64,000 nt of DNA from Trichosporon coremiiforme (Eukaryota > Basidiomycota > Tremellomycetes > Trichosporonales > Trichosporonaceae): positions 276,427-340,426 of the forward strand of contig BCJJ01000001.1 in assembly GCA_039545355.1 (NCBI GenBank), given 5' to 3'. Below the pieces are notes generated by a model. That model made no database searches and had not been told where the DNA came from. It saw only the letters and a program-made list of their open reading frames with translations. How positions within the stretch are numbered: position 1 is the first letter of the stretch; each line of letters begins with the position of its first letter. Positions 1 to 11,545 of this stretch are shown here, one piece after another. The translations under genes and the position numbers were made by a program.

Positions 1-1279
1 CAGCCCATCGTTGGCTGATACTCCCTTTCGCTGATAATGACTCAGGTGGATCCTCGTTGCACGTTGCGCCGCTGCGTCATTGTCGATCCCCTCTGCATTA
101 TCCTCGCACCGAGCAATCGCGCTAGCTGAATGGCGCACGGCGAGTTCTTGCGCGCCGTGCTCTGGTCCAACAAAACAGCTCATGGTCGTAAATCGGTCGG
201 CCGTCTATTCTTTATTACACGCCCATCGGGCCCGCGCTATTTGGTGACATCAGTGACATCAGTGGTCTGGTCGATCTAGAGATCTGGAAGGCGACGTTGG
301 TTCAGTCGAGTCTCAAAGGTAGCTCTGGCCACTGTGAACGAGGTGCTCAGTGCTGAATCAGTCCAAGACGCCCCCTTGTGGTTTCTTCTGAAGGAGGGCA
401 GTCGGGGGATCGGTGTCGTCTTTACCGCACAGGTCGTTGTGAATGAAGACGAACTCTCCCGCCTCCCGTCTCTTATGCACGCCGCGTCGCGTGTGATCGG
501 GCGTTGTTGCCGTCAACCCATCGCGCATGCGGGACATGATCAGCTTCATTATGGACGGACCGGTGGCCCTGCGATCGATCACCGGTCGAAGGGCGTGCCG
601 CGTACGACGCCTTTGTCGCACTTCCCCGATCTGTCGCAAACATGGCACGCAAGGTGACCCGGAGCTGTAGAAGAGAGCGCGACGTGCATCGTTCCTTCCG
701 TTGCGCCATGAATATGAGCCTGGGTGTCTGGGCAGGGCCAGACGCTGCCTGCAGTGCTTTACGTGTTCCTTTGCCTTCTGCATGGCCCGCCGTCACGGTT
801 GGCTTTTTGCGCAAGTTAAGCGTATTTCGAGACCTGCACCGCTTATAGACATTTCACCTTCCTCGTGTTCCTGTCCTTAGTTGCCCTCCACGTCCCCTTC
901 GCACTCGTCTACGACGCTCGTCCAGATCAATGCCTTTGAAACGAGGCGGTGGTAGCTATCGTTCTGGAGTTGGAGTTGATCCATTACGATTCCCGGAGAG
1001 GTAGTCTGACGCCCTCTGCAAGCCCAAACGCTTGGGTCAGCCGTCGTCTATCCAGTAAGCGCACATCACCGGCCGCAGCGTCTTGCAAAGCGATGCGCGC
1101 TTGTCTACCTTGACGTGATATTAACAGAGAGGAGGTGGATTGGCTTGTAAGGCGGGGCCAACAAAGACGGAGTGTGGGGTCTTTGCGGACGCGACCGTGG
1201 GAGAGTGCTTGAATTTACTGATCGACGACGCTCTCCACCTCAAACACCTTCACTCCGTCTCCAACAACAATCAACAATC
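1..1279. other. No recognisable gene; promoter side of TMA7
   Basis: I see no recognisable coding sequence, tRNA or repeat. Open frames here are short and overlap on both strands, as expected by chance in GC-rich DNA. The last 60 bases are rich in C, A and T (CAACAACAATCAACAATC type) and look like the 5' leader of the TMA7 gene that starts at 1280. Confidence 0.5.
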
Positions 1280-2671
1280 ATGTCCGGTCGTCAAGGTGAG
1301 TAATGACGGGGCATGTGCGAATAGCGCTTTGGGTCGCGCTGACAGTCACAGGTGGAAAGGGTAGGTTTGGTCGACTGTGAGGCAGAGTTGACTAACCCTT
1401 CTAGCTAAGCCTCTTAAGGTGAGTCCGACCGCCCTAGATGATGTTCCAAGCTGACCAAGCCTTCTTTCTTCGAACTCTCGGGATGTCTGCGTACTGTTTT
1501 TGGCTCTCGCACTGGCTCTGATACTTGCCGGTTTCTTTCGTTGATTTTGACGTATCGTCTCCGCGCCCTCCACCTTCCTGTTGCCGGTGTTTCCGATCAA
1601 CAGGCCCCTAAGAAGGCTCCCAAGGAGCTCGACGACGACGACATTGCCTACCAGCGTGAGTACCAAGTGGAAGACAGACGGAAGAATTTGGATAGGAAGC
1701 GGGCAGCTCTGGTGGATGAGAACATCCTTGTGGGATGACACGGCACTCGGCGTTGTCGGCGGTACAGCCGCACACTGGTTGGCCGTGTGTGCTTAGTGCC
1801 ATCAGCGCTCCGTGTGTGGCGACGGCAAATGCAAGGCTTGGCACGTTCGCGACCGGTCGTCAGCGAGCTCCAACTGCCGAGCACGTTCATGGTCCGCTCC
1901 GCCGGTATCATCCCAAACTTCGACGTGGTGTATTCAGGATGGTCTCAGCGCTGGTTAGCGCCTGCAGACCCTCTCTTGGCGGGCCGAAGATGGTGTTTGT
2001 CCGTCCAGGGATGCAGCGGCTAGACATCCAGAATGAAAAGCTGACTTATCTCAGAGAAGCTCAAGAAGGAGCAGGCTGAGCTTAAGGCTCTTGCTGCTAA
2101 GGGTGAGTGCTCAACATCACGCGCAGTTCGGACGGCGCTCTGAAGATGAACTTGTACGCGCTGGTCAAGGGACTTGTGCTGCAGTCCAGCCTACGCTGTT
2201 CAGTGCAAAGTGTAAATCGGCCAGACGCCCTCAGCACCCGTATATCGCATAGTGCCTGGCAACAGAATATCTGGACGTGATTCGTGTCACGAGGGGTCCC
2301 TCGATCCCTGGAAGATCTACTCCATCGATAAGCGGGGTGCGATAGCCGAGATCTCCTTATTCATGACCCGCCGCGAGAGTTTGGAGCTGACGTGTCCTAG
2401 CTGCCGGCAAGGGTCCCATGAGCGGTGGTGGCATCAAGAAGTAAGTTCGCGGGACAACAAAGCACATCCAGAAGTGTGGAAGATTCAGATGTCACAGTCG
2501 GCGACGGGCTCCGAGCTCGATGCCCGCTCACCCTTCATTCTGAGCCTCGGCAGTAATCTTCTCACGATGGGTGGGAGAGAGTCCTCCCATTCAGTCCGAG
2601 AGAGCTCGCTTCTGGAGAGCTCGGTCATCCGGCCATCGGAGAATCAGCTGACAGACAGGTCGAAGAAGTAA
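1280..2671 (+). CDS. TMA7: TMA7, translation machinery-associated protein 7, 63 aa in seven exons
   Basis: Small basic ribosome-associated protein. Exons: 1280-1295, 1352-1360, 1405-1418, 1604-1655, 2055-2102, 2401-2440 and 2659-2671, giving 63 aa. The product begins MSGRQGGKAKPLK, has an acidic ELDDDD patch and a lysine-rich helix, and ends AAGKGPMSGGGIKKSKK. This matches the start and the GGIKKSGKK-type tail of yeast and human TMA7 from end to end, including length (about 64 aa). Every intron is GT-AG and the frame is continuous. The second exon is only 9 nt. If the last intron (2441-2658) is not removed, a TAA at 2442 ends the protein at GGGIKK, three residues early. Introns fill about 86% of the gene. 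The three long ones (399, 298 and 218 nt) are much larger than the 36-60 nt usual in this window. Confidence 0.9.
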
Positions 2672-5000
2672 GCGAGAGTGTAATGCTTGCCATTGTAACT
2701 CTGCCTCCTCTCTGATGGTACAAACGCGTCTCGACGCTCATGTATGGATGCCTGCCAGATCTGCTCGTGTCGTATCTGCCCTTCCCACCTGCCTTACCCG
2801 CTGGACATTGTCGACAAGGCACGGAATGGGTACCGGGTGGGTCGTGGGCTAACGGTGCTTCCGCCCGCTGCGTCAGGCAGCGCTACAGCATGTTCACTTA
2901 ATTGTTCGGGGTCCGGCCAGGTCGCGATGATAGGAGCGAACTTAAAGGCTACTTTGTCCTCTGCCTGACCCGAAATCTCCTGAATTCATGAAGCGCTAGC
3001 ACTCTTGCTGCCGCTGTTGGTGCGTTCTTGCAGCGCACGGTCCGCCATGCTACCGGCCATGCAAGTGATGCGGTCGATGTTGATCCGCTGAAATGCTGAG
3101 CTTGACGGCAACACCGAGTTGGCGGGCGTGCACGCTTGTCCCGGATGCCTCGCAACGAGGTGCGCTGCTCTGAGTCATGCGTAAGGCTAAGACTTCCTAG
3201 CCACGCTGTCCAAATTGTGTCATGATGAGTTGAACACATTGTGCCGTAGGGGCAAGATCAGCGGAAATGGCAACAACGGCAGCACGCGGCAGAGATAAAC
3301 AGAACGACACGTTATACCGCGCCTCGTGTATCTCATACCTCATACCGCGTACCGCGTGCCGGCGGAGAGCAGACAGCCCACTCCGCCACTCCTCCCCTCG
3401 CCGCAAACTGCTGCGATACGGTCGAGTACCCATGGCTGAGATCATGGAACCATGGGCCGGCGGAGCGTGACGGGTCTGCCCTCCATTCCGCCCTGGATTT
3501 TATGGTCGCTCTGTACCCTTAACATTGGGGCGTGCTACTCCAGGAGCGACGCGAGCAACGAACTGCTTTGCCTGCCTTCTTTCATTCAGCGGTCAGCGGA
3601 GCGTCCAGCGCAGCCCGGTGAACACGGTGATGCGGCTGTTCACTGCCACCGGCCCACGGTCTGCCAATGAAGACTCGAGCTCGATAGTATCTACCGATTG
3701 AGCGGCGATGAGTGGCGGCGACGGGCGACAGCAACGCGATGGCGACCGCGCGACCGAGGCCCGGGGGCGCATCTCCTCGATCTCGTCGCAGCGCGCAACG
3801 CCGCGAGGCCGCGAGGCCGCGATGCTGAGGACGTTGATTCGAAACTCAGGACTGCGCGCACGTCGTGCCTGGGTGGCCCTCTTCCCTGGACCTGCCTGGC
3901 CGTTCCTCTTCTCTGTCCCTGTAATTACCCTGGCAGACCTCGCGCATGACTCTGGCGCGCCCGGCTCCAGCGCCCCAGGCTGACGAGCTGGCGAACAGGC
4001 AGTCAAGGGCTGCGTAGAGCCACCGAGGGCAGCCCAGTCATGCCCAGGGGCTTAGCCCAACTCTGTCCGGACACCATTAAACCTTATCCGCTAGCTACCT
4101 TTTCCATGTACACTTCCAGTGCAGGCAGCGTGGCCGCCCGCAGCATCGGATCACGGCTGCGATTCGAGCAAACTGTCTTTCTTCCTTCCTCCGTCCCCCC
4201 GGCCCTTCCCTTTCGGGCCTAAGCTCTAAGCTTCTGCATCTCATCGTCAGTAACAGCACGTTGACCAATGCCATGCCGTTTTCCAGCTCCGTCCTCGATC
4301 CCTCTCCAGCTCCAGGTCCGCATTTCACCTCGCTGAGCTTACTCGATCTCCTCGAGAGCTTGTTCTTCCTGTACCATTCTCCCACCTCCTCACTGACGAG
4401 TCGTTCGGCGCTGCACACCCAACTTTTCTTTGAAACATACTCTATCATCATCCACACGGCACCACACGACTTGACCTGACCCGGCCTCTCCATGACCTGA
4501 TACGACGTACGACAATCCCTGTACACGGACGCATCTCCTGTTACACAGATCGACTGTGTCCCAACGCCACCTCCTCTCCTCCTCATTGACCAGTCGGCCC
4601 GACCGCAGCCGGTGACTGTTCATTTACGCCCTCATCACCGTGTGCACGATTTGTGACACTCGCACGGCTTCTAGCACGCGCGTTTTATACCTCGACACAA
4701 AGCTCGAACGCGCAGCCTGAGTCGGCAACGGGCGCCTTGGCTGCTCCTCGGCCCTCTTGTAATCCACTCCCCTGGCGTCGCCCGCGGCGCTCGATTCCCC
4801 TAATCGGCTGGCCTGTTGGGATAGGCCCCTAGGACGCTTTGTCCCCGGATCGTACCTAGCATCCCAGGACCCAGGACCTGCATAGCTTCCATAGCCTGCA
4901 TTGGCGGCGCATCGTCCGCTATCTGACGCATCTGGCGCACCTGACAGTCCTGGCACGACAAAGCGTTAGGCAGACAAGCTACGCCAGGACTAGCAGGTTC
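2672..5000. other. Intergenic stretch, nothing recognised
   Basis: Between the TMA7 stop and the pyrimidine-rich leader of the next gene I find no protein family, tRNA or clear donor/branch/acceptor set. The longest open frame (minus, about 3593-4006, 137 codons) is arginine/proline-rich low-complexity translation with no family signature, so I do not call it. Confidence 0.4.
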
Positions 5001-6030
5001 ACAGGGCCCGAATCCGACACGCTATTTGCTTAATCCCCCAACCACCGTGACCTTTTGCGGACCTTCGAGACATCGACGCAAGAGTCTTTTTGACAAGGCA
5101 CACCACACACCACACACTACACCTCATCCACCGACACCTCGGCTCGGCACCGCACGACCTCCCATCCAGCGCTCTCGGTCCGCCTGCCCCATTCCCCCTC
5201 TCCGCCCTCTGCACGCGCCGTCTGACGAAGCGCGCTTCTTCCTTCTGCACGAGCCACACGAGCCTTGCGACCTCGGGGCAAGCGGAGCAAGACTGCGACA
5301 ACGCAATCAGTACCAACGCACTCTGGTTTCAACACAAGCAGATTAGCGACAGTCTCCAGCTGAGCCAGCTGCACACAAGTACACAAACGCCGCTGCGCCC
5401 ACTGCTCTGGCCGCACAATTTCGACCCCCGTCGCAAAACTCCATCACGCATATACGCGCTGGACACATTTGAAACTGGCGGCACCCCATTCCACGACCCA
5501 CTCGACCCAAGCCGTACACCCTCCAACACAGCCCGACGAGCCAACGCGCAACGTTTCAAGAGGCGTCGCTACATTCCTGTGCTGCTTGTTGATCTTAGTC
5601 ATCGAAAGCCTCTTTCCTTCACTCTCGACTCTCTCGCACTCTCTTCACGGGCTCGCGACACGAGTATCCCTTTTTCTCTCACTTATCCTTCAAACAACCC
5701 CTACGCCTTCCGCCTTGACGCCACATTCTTTCACGGCTCGGAGCGCATTCTCTCGCGCTCGCACCCGACTCCGTCTTTGACCGACATCTCATCTTCACGT
5801 TTGGCCGAGGCCGAACCCTCCTCACGCGGCACAACCAACGACCGGCGACCCACACGATACAAGAGCGACCCCAGCGCACGGATAACCAGGACCCTTCCCT
5901 CGCTCTTCTTCTTCTAGTTAGTTGATCAACCGAGTCCTTTGGAAAATTGGAAGCTGGGCCAACGGTTTGTCTTTATCTTCGCCGGCAACCTTCCTTGCTA
6001 CCCTTTCTTTGCCCCTCCCTTTCAATTGAC
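5001..6030 (+). promoter_or_regulatory. Long pyrimidine-rich leader/promoter of the RasGAP gene
   Basis: About 1 kb dominated by C and T runs (CACACACC, CTCTCGCACTCTC, TTTCTTTGCCCCTCCC) directly before the RasGAP ATG at 6031. Such CT-rich blocks are typical of core promoters and 5' leaders in basidiomycete yeasts. A 275-codon frame open across it (5090-5917) has no ATG start and only biased Pro/Ser/Thr/Arg content, so I read it as a composition artefact. Confidence 0.5.
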
Positions 6031-8578
6031 ATGTCTACCCTTACCATGTCACCACCGACTCCAGGGCCTTCTGGGGACGCTCTTGCAGCGATGCTTGCGT
6101 CTACAGTGAGTGGTTCAGGCAATGCAGCCGCAAACGGTTCCACTTCTTCATCAAGTCGACGAAACACCGACCGCATGACGAACCGGTACTCCGTGAACGC
6201 CATCTACTCGCTCGCCGCTGAGCAGGACATCGAGGTTCAAGACGCGCTCGGCAGGGCCCAGATTGCCCTGAGGAATCTCAAGAACCGCATCTCGGCACAG
6301 AGCAAGAGAAATTTCGTCCTCGAACGCGACGTCCGTTATCTCGACTCTCGCATTGCACTTCTTATTCAAAATCGCATAGCAGCCGATGAGAAACGCCAGG
6401 TGCAAGAGACTCTCGATGACACGGAGGAGAAGACGGGCAACTACCCGGCGCGCCGGAAGCTCGCCCAGTACAGCAACCTGTTCTTCCTCTTGCAGTCCGA
6501 ACCGCGACACATGGCCGCGCTGTGCCGACAAGTATCATACGCCGACTTCGACACGTTGATGCAGACGGTCATGTTCACGCTGTATGGTAACCAGTACGAT
6601 CAGCGCGAGGAGCACCTGCTCTTGACCATGTTTCAGGTGAGCCCAGTTCCACACGTCGGGGGGCGCAGGGAACCGCGTGTGTTTCCGCGTCGCAGCGTGC
6701 GATGGGGTCTGTGCTGACATCATTCCAGAGCGTCCTTTCCGCCGAGTTCGAAAACAATACCGAGATGGGCGAGCTCCTGCGAGCAAACACCGCTGCGTCC
6801 CGAATGATGACGACGTACACCCGACGAGGACCGGGCCAGAGCTACCTGAAGAATGTGCTCGCGGAGCGCATTAACTCGCTTGTCGAGCACGAGGACCTGA
6901 ACCTCGAGATCAATCCTCTGAAGGTGTACGAAGGGATGGTCACGGAGATCGAGGCGAACACTGGCGGCCTACCTCCTTCTCTCCCGCGAGGTGTGTCGCA
7001 GGAGGTCGCCGCGAACAACCCCGACGTCCAGGCTATCATTCGGCCTCGTATCACGATGCTGATGGAGATTGCGGACACCTTCCTCACGACCATCTTCGAC
7101 TCTATCGACACTGTTCCGTACGGTATCCGATGGATTTGCAAGCAGATCCGATCCTTGACGCGCCGGAAGTACCCGGAGGTTACGGAAGCTCAGATTTGCT
7201 CGCTCATCGGTGGATTCTTCTTCCTTCGGTTCTTGAACCCAGCGATAGTGACGCCGCAAGCGTACATGCTTATCGAGTCAAAGGGACAGCACCTGGGCCA
7301 ACCCGACCAGCCGCCGAAGAACCCGCGACGAACGCTCACTCTTATCGCCAAGATCCTGCAGAACCTCGCCAACAAGCCGAGCTACTCGAAGGAGCAGTTT
7401 ATGACCCCCCTCAACTCGTTTGTCGACAACCACCAGGCGATGATGAACCAGTTCCTCAACCAGCTTTGTGAGGTCGGCGACTTCTACGAGTCACTCGAGA
7501 TGGACCAGTACATGGCCCTGTCGAAGAGGGACCTTTCGATCGACATCACGCTGAACGAGCTGTATGGCACCCATGCGCTCTTCATGCAGCACCTTGACAC
7601 TGTGGTGAGTTGCCCAGGACGTGCTGAGCTGACATCCAGTCCCCTAACGAGAGACAACATCTTCGTGTGCTCCTCGATGACCTCGGCCCTGCCCCCGACC
7701 AGGTCCCGCGTAGCGAGAATGGTACTGTCCACCTGCCCCTCTACTCGCGATGGGAGACGCCGATTCAGGACCTGTCGACGACGTTGATGTCCGAGAGCAT
7801 CACGCAGAACGACATCAACTTTATGGAGACAAAGTCGATCTTCGTTCAGCTGCTCCGTGCCATGCCTGATGCCGCCGACCGGCGACCGATTGACCTTCCC
7901 GCTCTGGCTGAGCGAGCAGCGACCTCGCGCGACCCCGTCCTTGTCCGTCGTGGAATCAAGGTGCAGAACCTGCTTTCCGAGCTCGAGGCTGCTGGCGTTC
8001 TCGACAGGGCGGACAACTACAGGCTGCTCCAGGACGAGGTCCGCACCGAGCTCGTGCACCTCGGCAACGCGCACGAGAAGGTCCTGTTGGAGACGCGGTC
8101 TCTTGAGGAGGTCTTCCACGCGATCTGCGACCATAACCAGTACCTCCGCAACCAGATCGACTCGTACAAGGCGTACCTGTTCAACTCGCGCATGATGATG
8201 TCGAAGGACAAGGGCGCTGGCGGAGTCGGAGTGGTCTCGTTCAACGGAAAGGACAAGAAGGCGTGCTCGCAGAGCCTCGGCCCGTACCGATTCACGCACC
8301 AGCAATTAGAGAAGGAGGGCGTCGTGAAGTCGAGTGCCGTCCCGCCCGGTCGCCACCAGGACGTTTACCTGAACTTCTGGTCGCCGACGCCCGGCACCTT
8401 CCTCATCACCCTGCACTTCAAGGGTCGCGAGCAGGCCATCGTCGAGATGGACCTGAAGATCGATGATCTGCTCGAGCGCCAGGACGACAAGAACGCGTCC
8501 CTCGACCTCGAGTACATCTCGCTCTACGTCGTCGGCGTGCTCGAGTTGTTCAACAAGCTGTTCACGAAGCGTCGCTAA
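6031..8578 (+). CDS. gap1: Ras GTPase-activating protein, gap1/GapA type (RasGAP + RasGAP_C)
   Basis: Exons 6031-6636, 6729-7604 and 7640-8578 give 806 aa. Known role of the family: stimulates GTP hydrolysis by Ras at the membrane and so limits cAMP/MAPK signalling in morphogenesis and mating. N-terminal helices carry SLAAEQDIEVQDALGRAQ and a lysine/arginine-rich coiled region (about residues 55-150). The RasGAP core lies at about residues 190-470 and contains the family hallmark FLRFLNPAIVTPQ. The RasGAP_C domain (about 620-800) contains FTHQQLEKEGV and ends KLFTKRR. There are no calponin, WW or IQ segments, which separates it from true IQGAPs and fits the fission-yeast Gap1 / Aspergillus GapA architecture and length (about 770-800 aa). 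The ATG at 6031 is chosen because the open frame upstream has no ATG and is CT-rich leader. Both introns (92 and 35 nt) have GTGAG donors. Confidence 0.9.
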
Positions 8579-9351
8579 GCTTCGCCGACCTCCCAAAGCT
8601 ATCCCAATCTTCGACTTCATCCGAAGCCAGTCGCCAGACGCGGCTGACTAAGTGTATATTAGCTCTCCCCCCGAGTTGTTCCCACCATTCGCTGTACAGT
8701 GTGCCGTCGCTACAGCTCGATAATCATACCACCGTCCCCAGTTACCCGTGTGACTCTCATGTAGCAAAGTCGAGAATCGCCACCCTTCTTCGATAGATAC
8801 CCCGCCTCTACCATCGCTTACAGCAACCCGCTAGCTCTCCGAATAATTCCACATTCTCGTCTTCCTTTCTCTCCCGCTTCTCGGTATTACTTGATCCACC
8901 TTGACGGGTTTACTACTCTATTTCGTCAATGTCCTCCAGCTTCGACTTTTCTCATCTTGTACTTGCACGCCTGCACTGGCAAGAAATGTGGCATGTATGA
9001 GAATGGCGACGACCCGAGCAGCAACATTCACGTTAAATGAGGACCTGCGCAGACTACTTTAAGCTTTTGGCCGCGGTCGTTAGCTCGGTGGGACTGTCTC
9101 ACACGCAAAAGCTACGGCCTGCAACAATTGTAGGTTCCTTGCGCCGCAGCGGTGGGGCCAAATGAGCGCAACATTCCATGGTCCGGTGACGCCGACGCGG
9201 CCTGAAGATGGCATTGAGCATGTGATTGCCACTGTCTTTAGCTACTTATCGCTTCAGAACAACACAGAGGATGTGCAGCGCGGCGCTACATCGCTACAAG
9301 GCCGTTGGAAGATGCTGGTGATCGGGATTTAGCGGTCAAGCAAAAAGGGCG
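8579..9351. other. 3' flank of RasGAP; no gene seen
   Basis: AT-richer stretch holding the likely 3' UTR of the RasGAP gene (plus strand) and the downstream flank of tRNA-Tyr (minus strand). I see no coding or repeat signal. Confidence 0.4.
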
Positions 9352-9460
9352 TCTCTCCACTGTGAGTCGAACACAGGACCTGCGGATTACTCGGTCTATT
9401 AACCGGGAGGAATGGATAACCAATTACAGTCCGACGCTCTACCAACTGAGCTATAGAGAG
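9352..9460 (-). tRNA. tRNA-Tyr (anticodon GTA) with a 36-nt intron
   Basis: Read on the minus strand, the acceptor arm CTCTCTA pairs with TGGAGAG (one G-U), followed by discriminator A. The D-arm is GCTC-AGTTGGTA-GAGC. The anticodon stem TCGGA carries loop CTGTAA with anticodon GTA. The variable loop is AGGTC and the T-arm is CTGTG-TTCGACT-CACAG. A 36-nt intron (9388-9423) sits directly 3' of position 37, the canonical nuclear position, leaving a 73-nt mature body. The base pair 27-43 is a mismatch. Nuclear tRNA-Tyr genes of fungi nearly always carry an intron here. It diverges from the gamma-tubulin gene, 288 bp away. Confidence 0.93.
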
Positions 9461-9748
9461 GACTTGTTGATTGCTGACAGAGCCAGCGCACTCCAGTTCA
9501 TGACTGTTGGACCATGGGTCACGTGATTGACGCGTCACATCTACGGGACGCGACCGCAACGCAACAACAACGAAGTTCAGGTCCGGGTCGCAACATTAGA
9601 ATCTAGACATCAACAACGCGACGCGAAGAGCACGGCCATCGACACAAGGACAGATTTTAATTGAACAAAGAAACGGGCGTTATCCTGAAGCATCGTCACA
9701 TCCGACTACTTCTACATACGGCGCGGACCCAGGCAGATATCGTGAGCC

Positions 9749-11336
9749 ATGGGTCGCGAGATCATCTCGATTCAGACGGGCCAGGCCGGTAACCAAAGTG
9801 AGTTGCCTTTGTCCCTTTGGACAAACTGACATTCAGTTGGACAGCAGGTGAGACTTCTGCGAGTGCTGGCGGCGCCGAGGGTCGGCTCGACACCGACAAA
9901 GGGCCTTCCTCCAGCTGTCGCGGACCCGCTGTAGCTGACGATACAGTTCTGGCAGAAGCTCTGCGCCGAGCACGGCATCTCGCCAACAGGTAACCTCGAG
10001 GACTGGGCGCACGACCAGGGTGACCGGAAGGATGTATTCTTCTACCAAGCCGACGACGAGCACTACATCCCGCGCGCGATCCTGGTCGACCTCGAGCCCC
10101 GCGTCATCAACCAGATCATGGCGTCGCCGTTTAAGGACCTGTACAACCCCGAGAACATCTATGTGTCCGAGCAGGGTGGTGGTGCAGGCAACAACTGGGC
10201 GCAGGGATACTGCACCGTGAAGGAGGGGATTTACGAGGACATCCTGGAGATGATCGATCGTGAGGCGGATGGAAGCGACAGTCTTGAGGTGAGCCGTGCA
10301 GAAATGGTCAAGCTGACAACAGGGGTTCATGCTGCTTCACTCTATCGCGGGCGGAACGGGATCAGGTCTCGGATCATTCCTCCTCGAGCGCCTGAACGAC
10401 CGGTTCCCGAAGAAGCTGATCCAGACGTACTCTGTCTTCCCCGAGGCGAGCGACGTCGTGGTGCAGCCGTACAACAGCGTGCTGTCGATGAAGCGGTTGG
10501 TGAACAACGCCGACTCGGTCGTGGTGCTGGACAATGCGGCCCTGACGCGTATCGCCGCCGACCGCTTGCACATCCAGGACCCGTCGTTCGTACAGACGAA
10601 CCAGCTCGTGTCGACCGTCATGGCGGCATCGACGACAACCCTCCGCTATCCAGGGTACATGAACAACGACCTTGTGGGGATCATCGCGAGCCTGATCCCG
10701 ACGCCGCGGTGCCACTTCCTGATGACGTCGTACACGCCGTTCACTGGCGACGAGATCGACAAGGCGAAGAGCGTGCGCAAGACGACGACGCTGGACGTGA
10801 TGCGCCGCCTGCTGCAGCCCAAGAACCGGCTCGTGAGCACGACCTCGACGAGGGACTCGTGTTACATCTCCTGCCTCAACATTATCTCGGGCGACGTCGA
10901 CCCGACAGACGTGCACAAGTCGCTCCTGCGTATCCGCGAACGCCAGCTCGCAAACTTCATCCCCTGGGGCCCGGCGTCCATCCAGGTCGCACTTACGAAG
11001 CGCAAGACGACGCAGAACCGTGTCTCAGGCATCATGATGGCGAATCACACCAGCATGGCCTCGGTAAGTTGCAGCCGAGTCGGCACCGAACTGACCCACC
11101 AGCTGTTCAAGCGCATGCTCGACCAGTACGACAGGCTCAGGAAACGTAACGCGTTCCTCGACCAGTACAAGAAGACGGAGATGTTTGCGGACAACCTGGA
11201 CGAGTTTGACGATTCACGGTGAGCAACTACAGCTGGCGAGACTCGACTACCGAGCTGACATCGCAGACAAGTCGTCCAGGAACTTACGGACGAGTACAAG
11301 GCGTGCGAGAGCGAGGGGTACATCAACTTCAGCTAA
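9749..11336 (+). CDS. TUB4: Gamma-tubulin
   Basis: Nucleates microtubules at the spindle pole body as part of the gamma-tubulin complex. Exons 9749-9797, 9837-9847, 9947-10288, 10323-11063, 11103-11218 and 11267-11336 give 442 aa, close to the usual 445-475. Hallmarks: N-terminal [18 protein letters not shown], the gamma-specific [12 protein letters not shown], the nucleotide T-loop [16 protein letters not shown], and the C-terminal block [22 protein letters not shown] ending in an acidic tail. Exon 2 is only 11 nt and encodes the end of GNQIGQQ. Skipping it would shift the frame and break the nucleotide-binding N-terminus. All five introns are GT-AG with CTGAC-type branch sites shortly before the acceptor. 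Confidence 0.95.
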
Positions 11337-11491
11337 ATTACATGTATTAAGTTATGGCAGCGTCGGGGTCTGACTGCGGCGATCGCCTTCATTGATGACA
11401 ATACTGATAGAGCGATGGCGCTCAAACGGATCGCGTCAACCAGTCATTCATCAGATAACAAAGGTGTGCTCTCAAGGAGTGTCATGTCTAG

Positions 11492-11513
11492 GTCTGTCTG
11501 TCTGTCTATCTAT
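11492..11513. repeat. Short (TCTG)n microsatellite
   Basis: GTCTGTCTGTCTGTCTATC in the gap between the convergent gamma-tubulin and hydrolase genes, probably inside a 3' UTR. Confidence 0.7.
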
Positions 11514-11545
11514 AGTATCTATCTCACATATTTCATCGTCCAGTT

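Noticed and set aside
5090..5917. 275-codon open frame before the RasGAP
   Set aside because: No ATG start; Pro/Ser/Thr/Arg bias follows from CT-rich leader DNA; no family signature.
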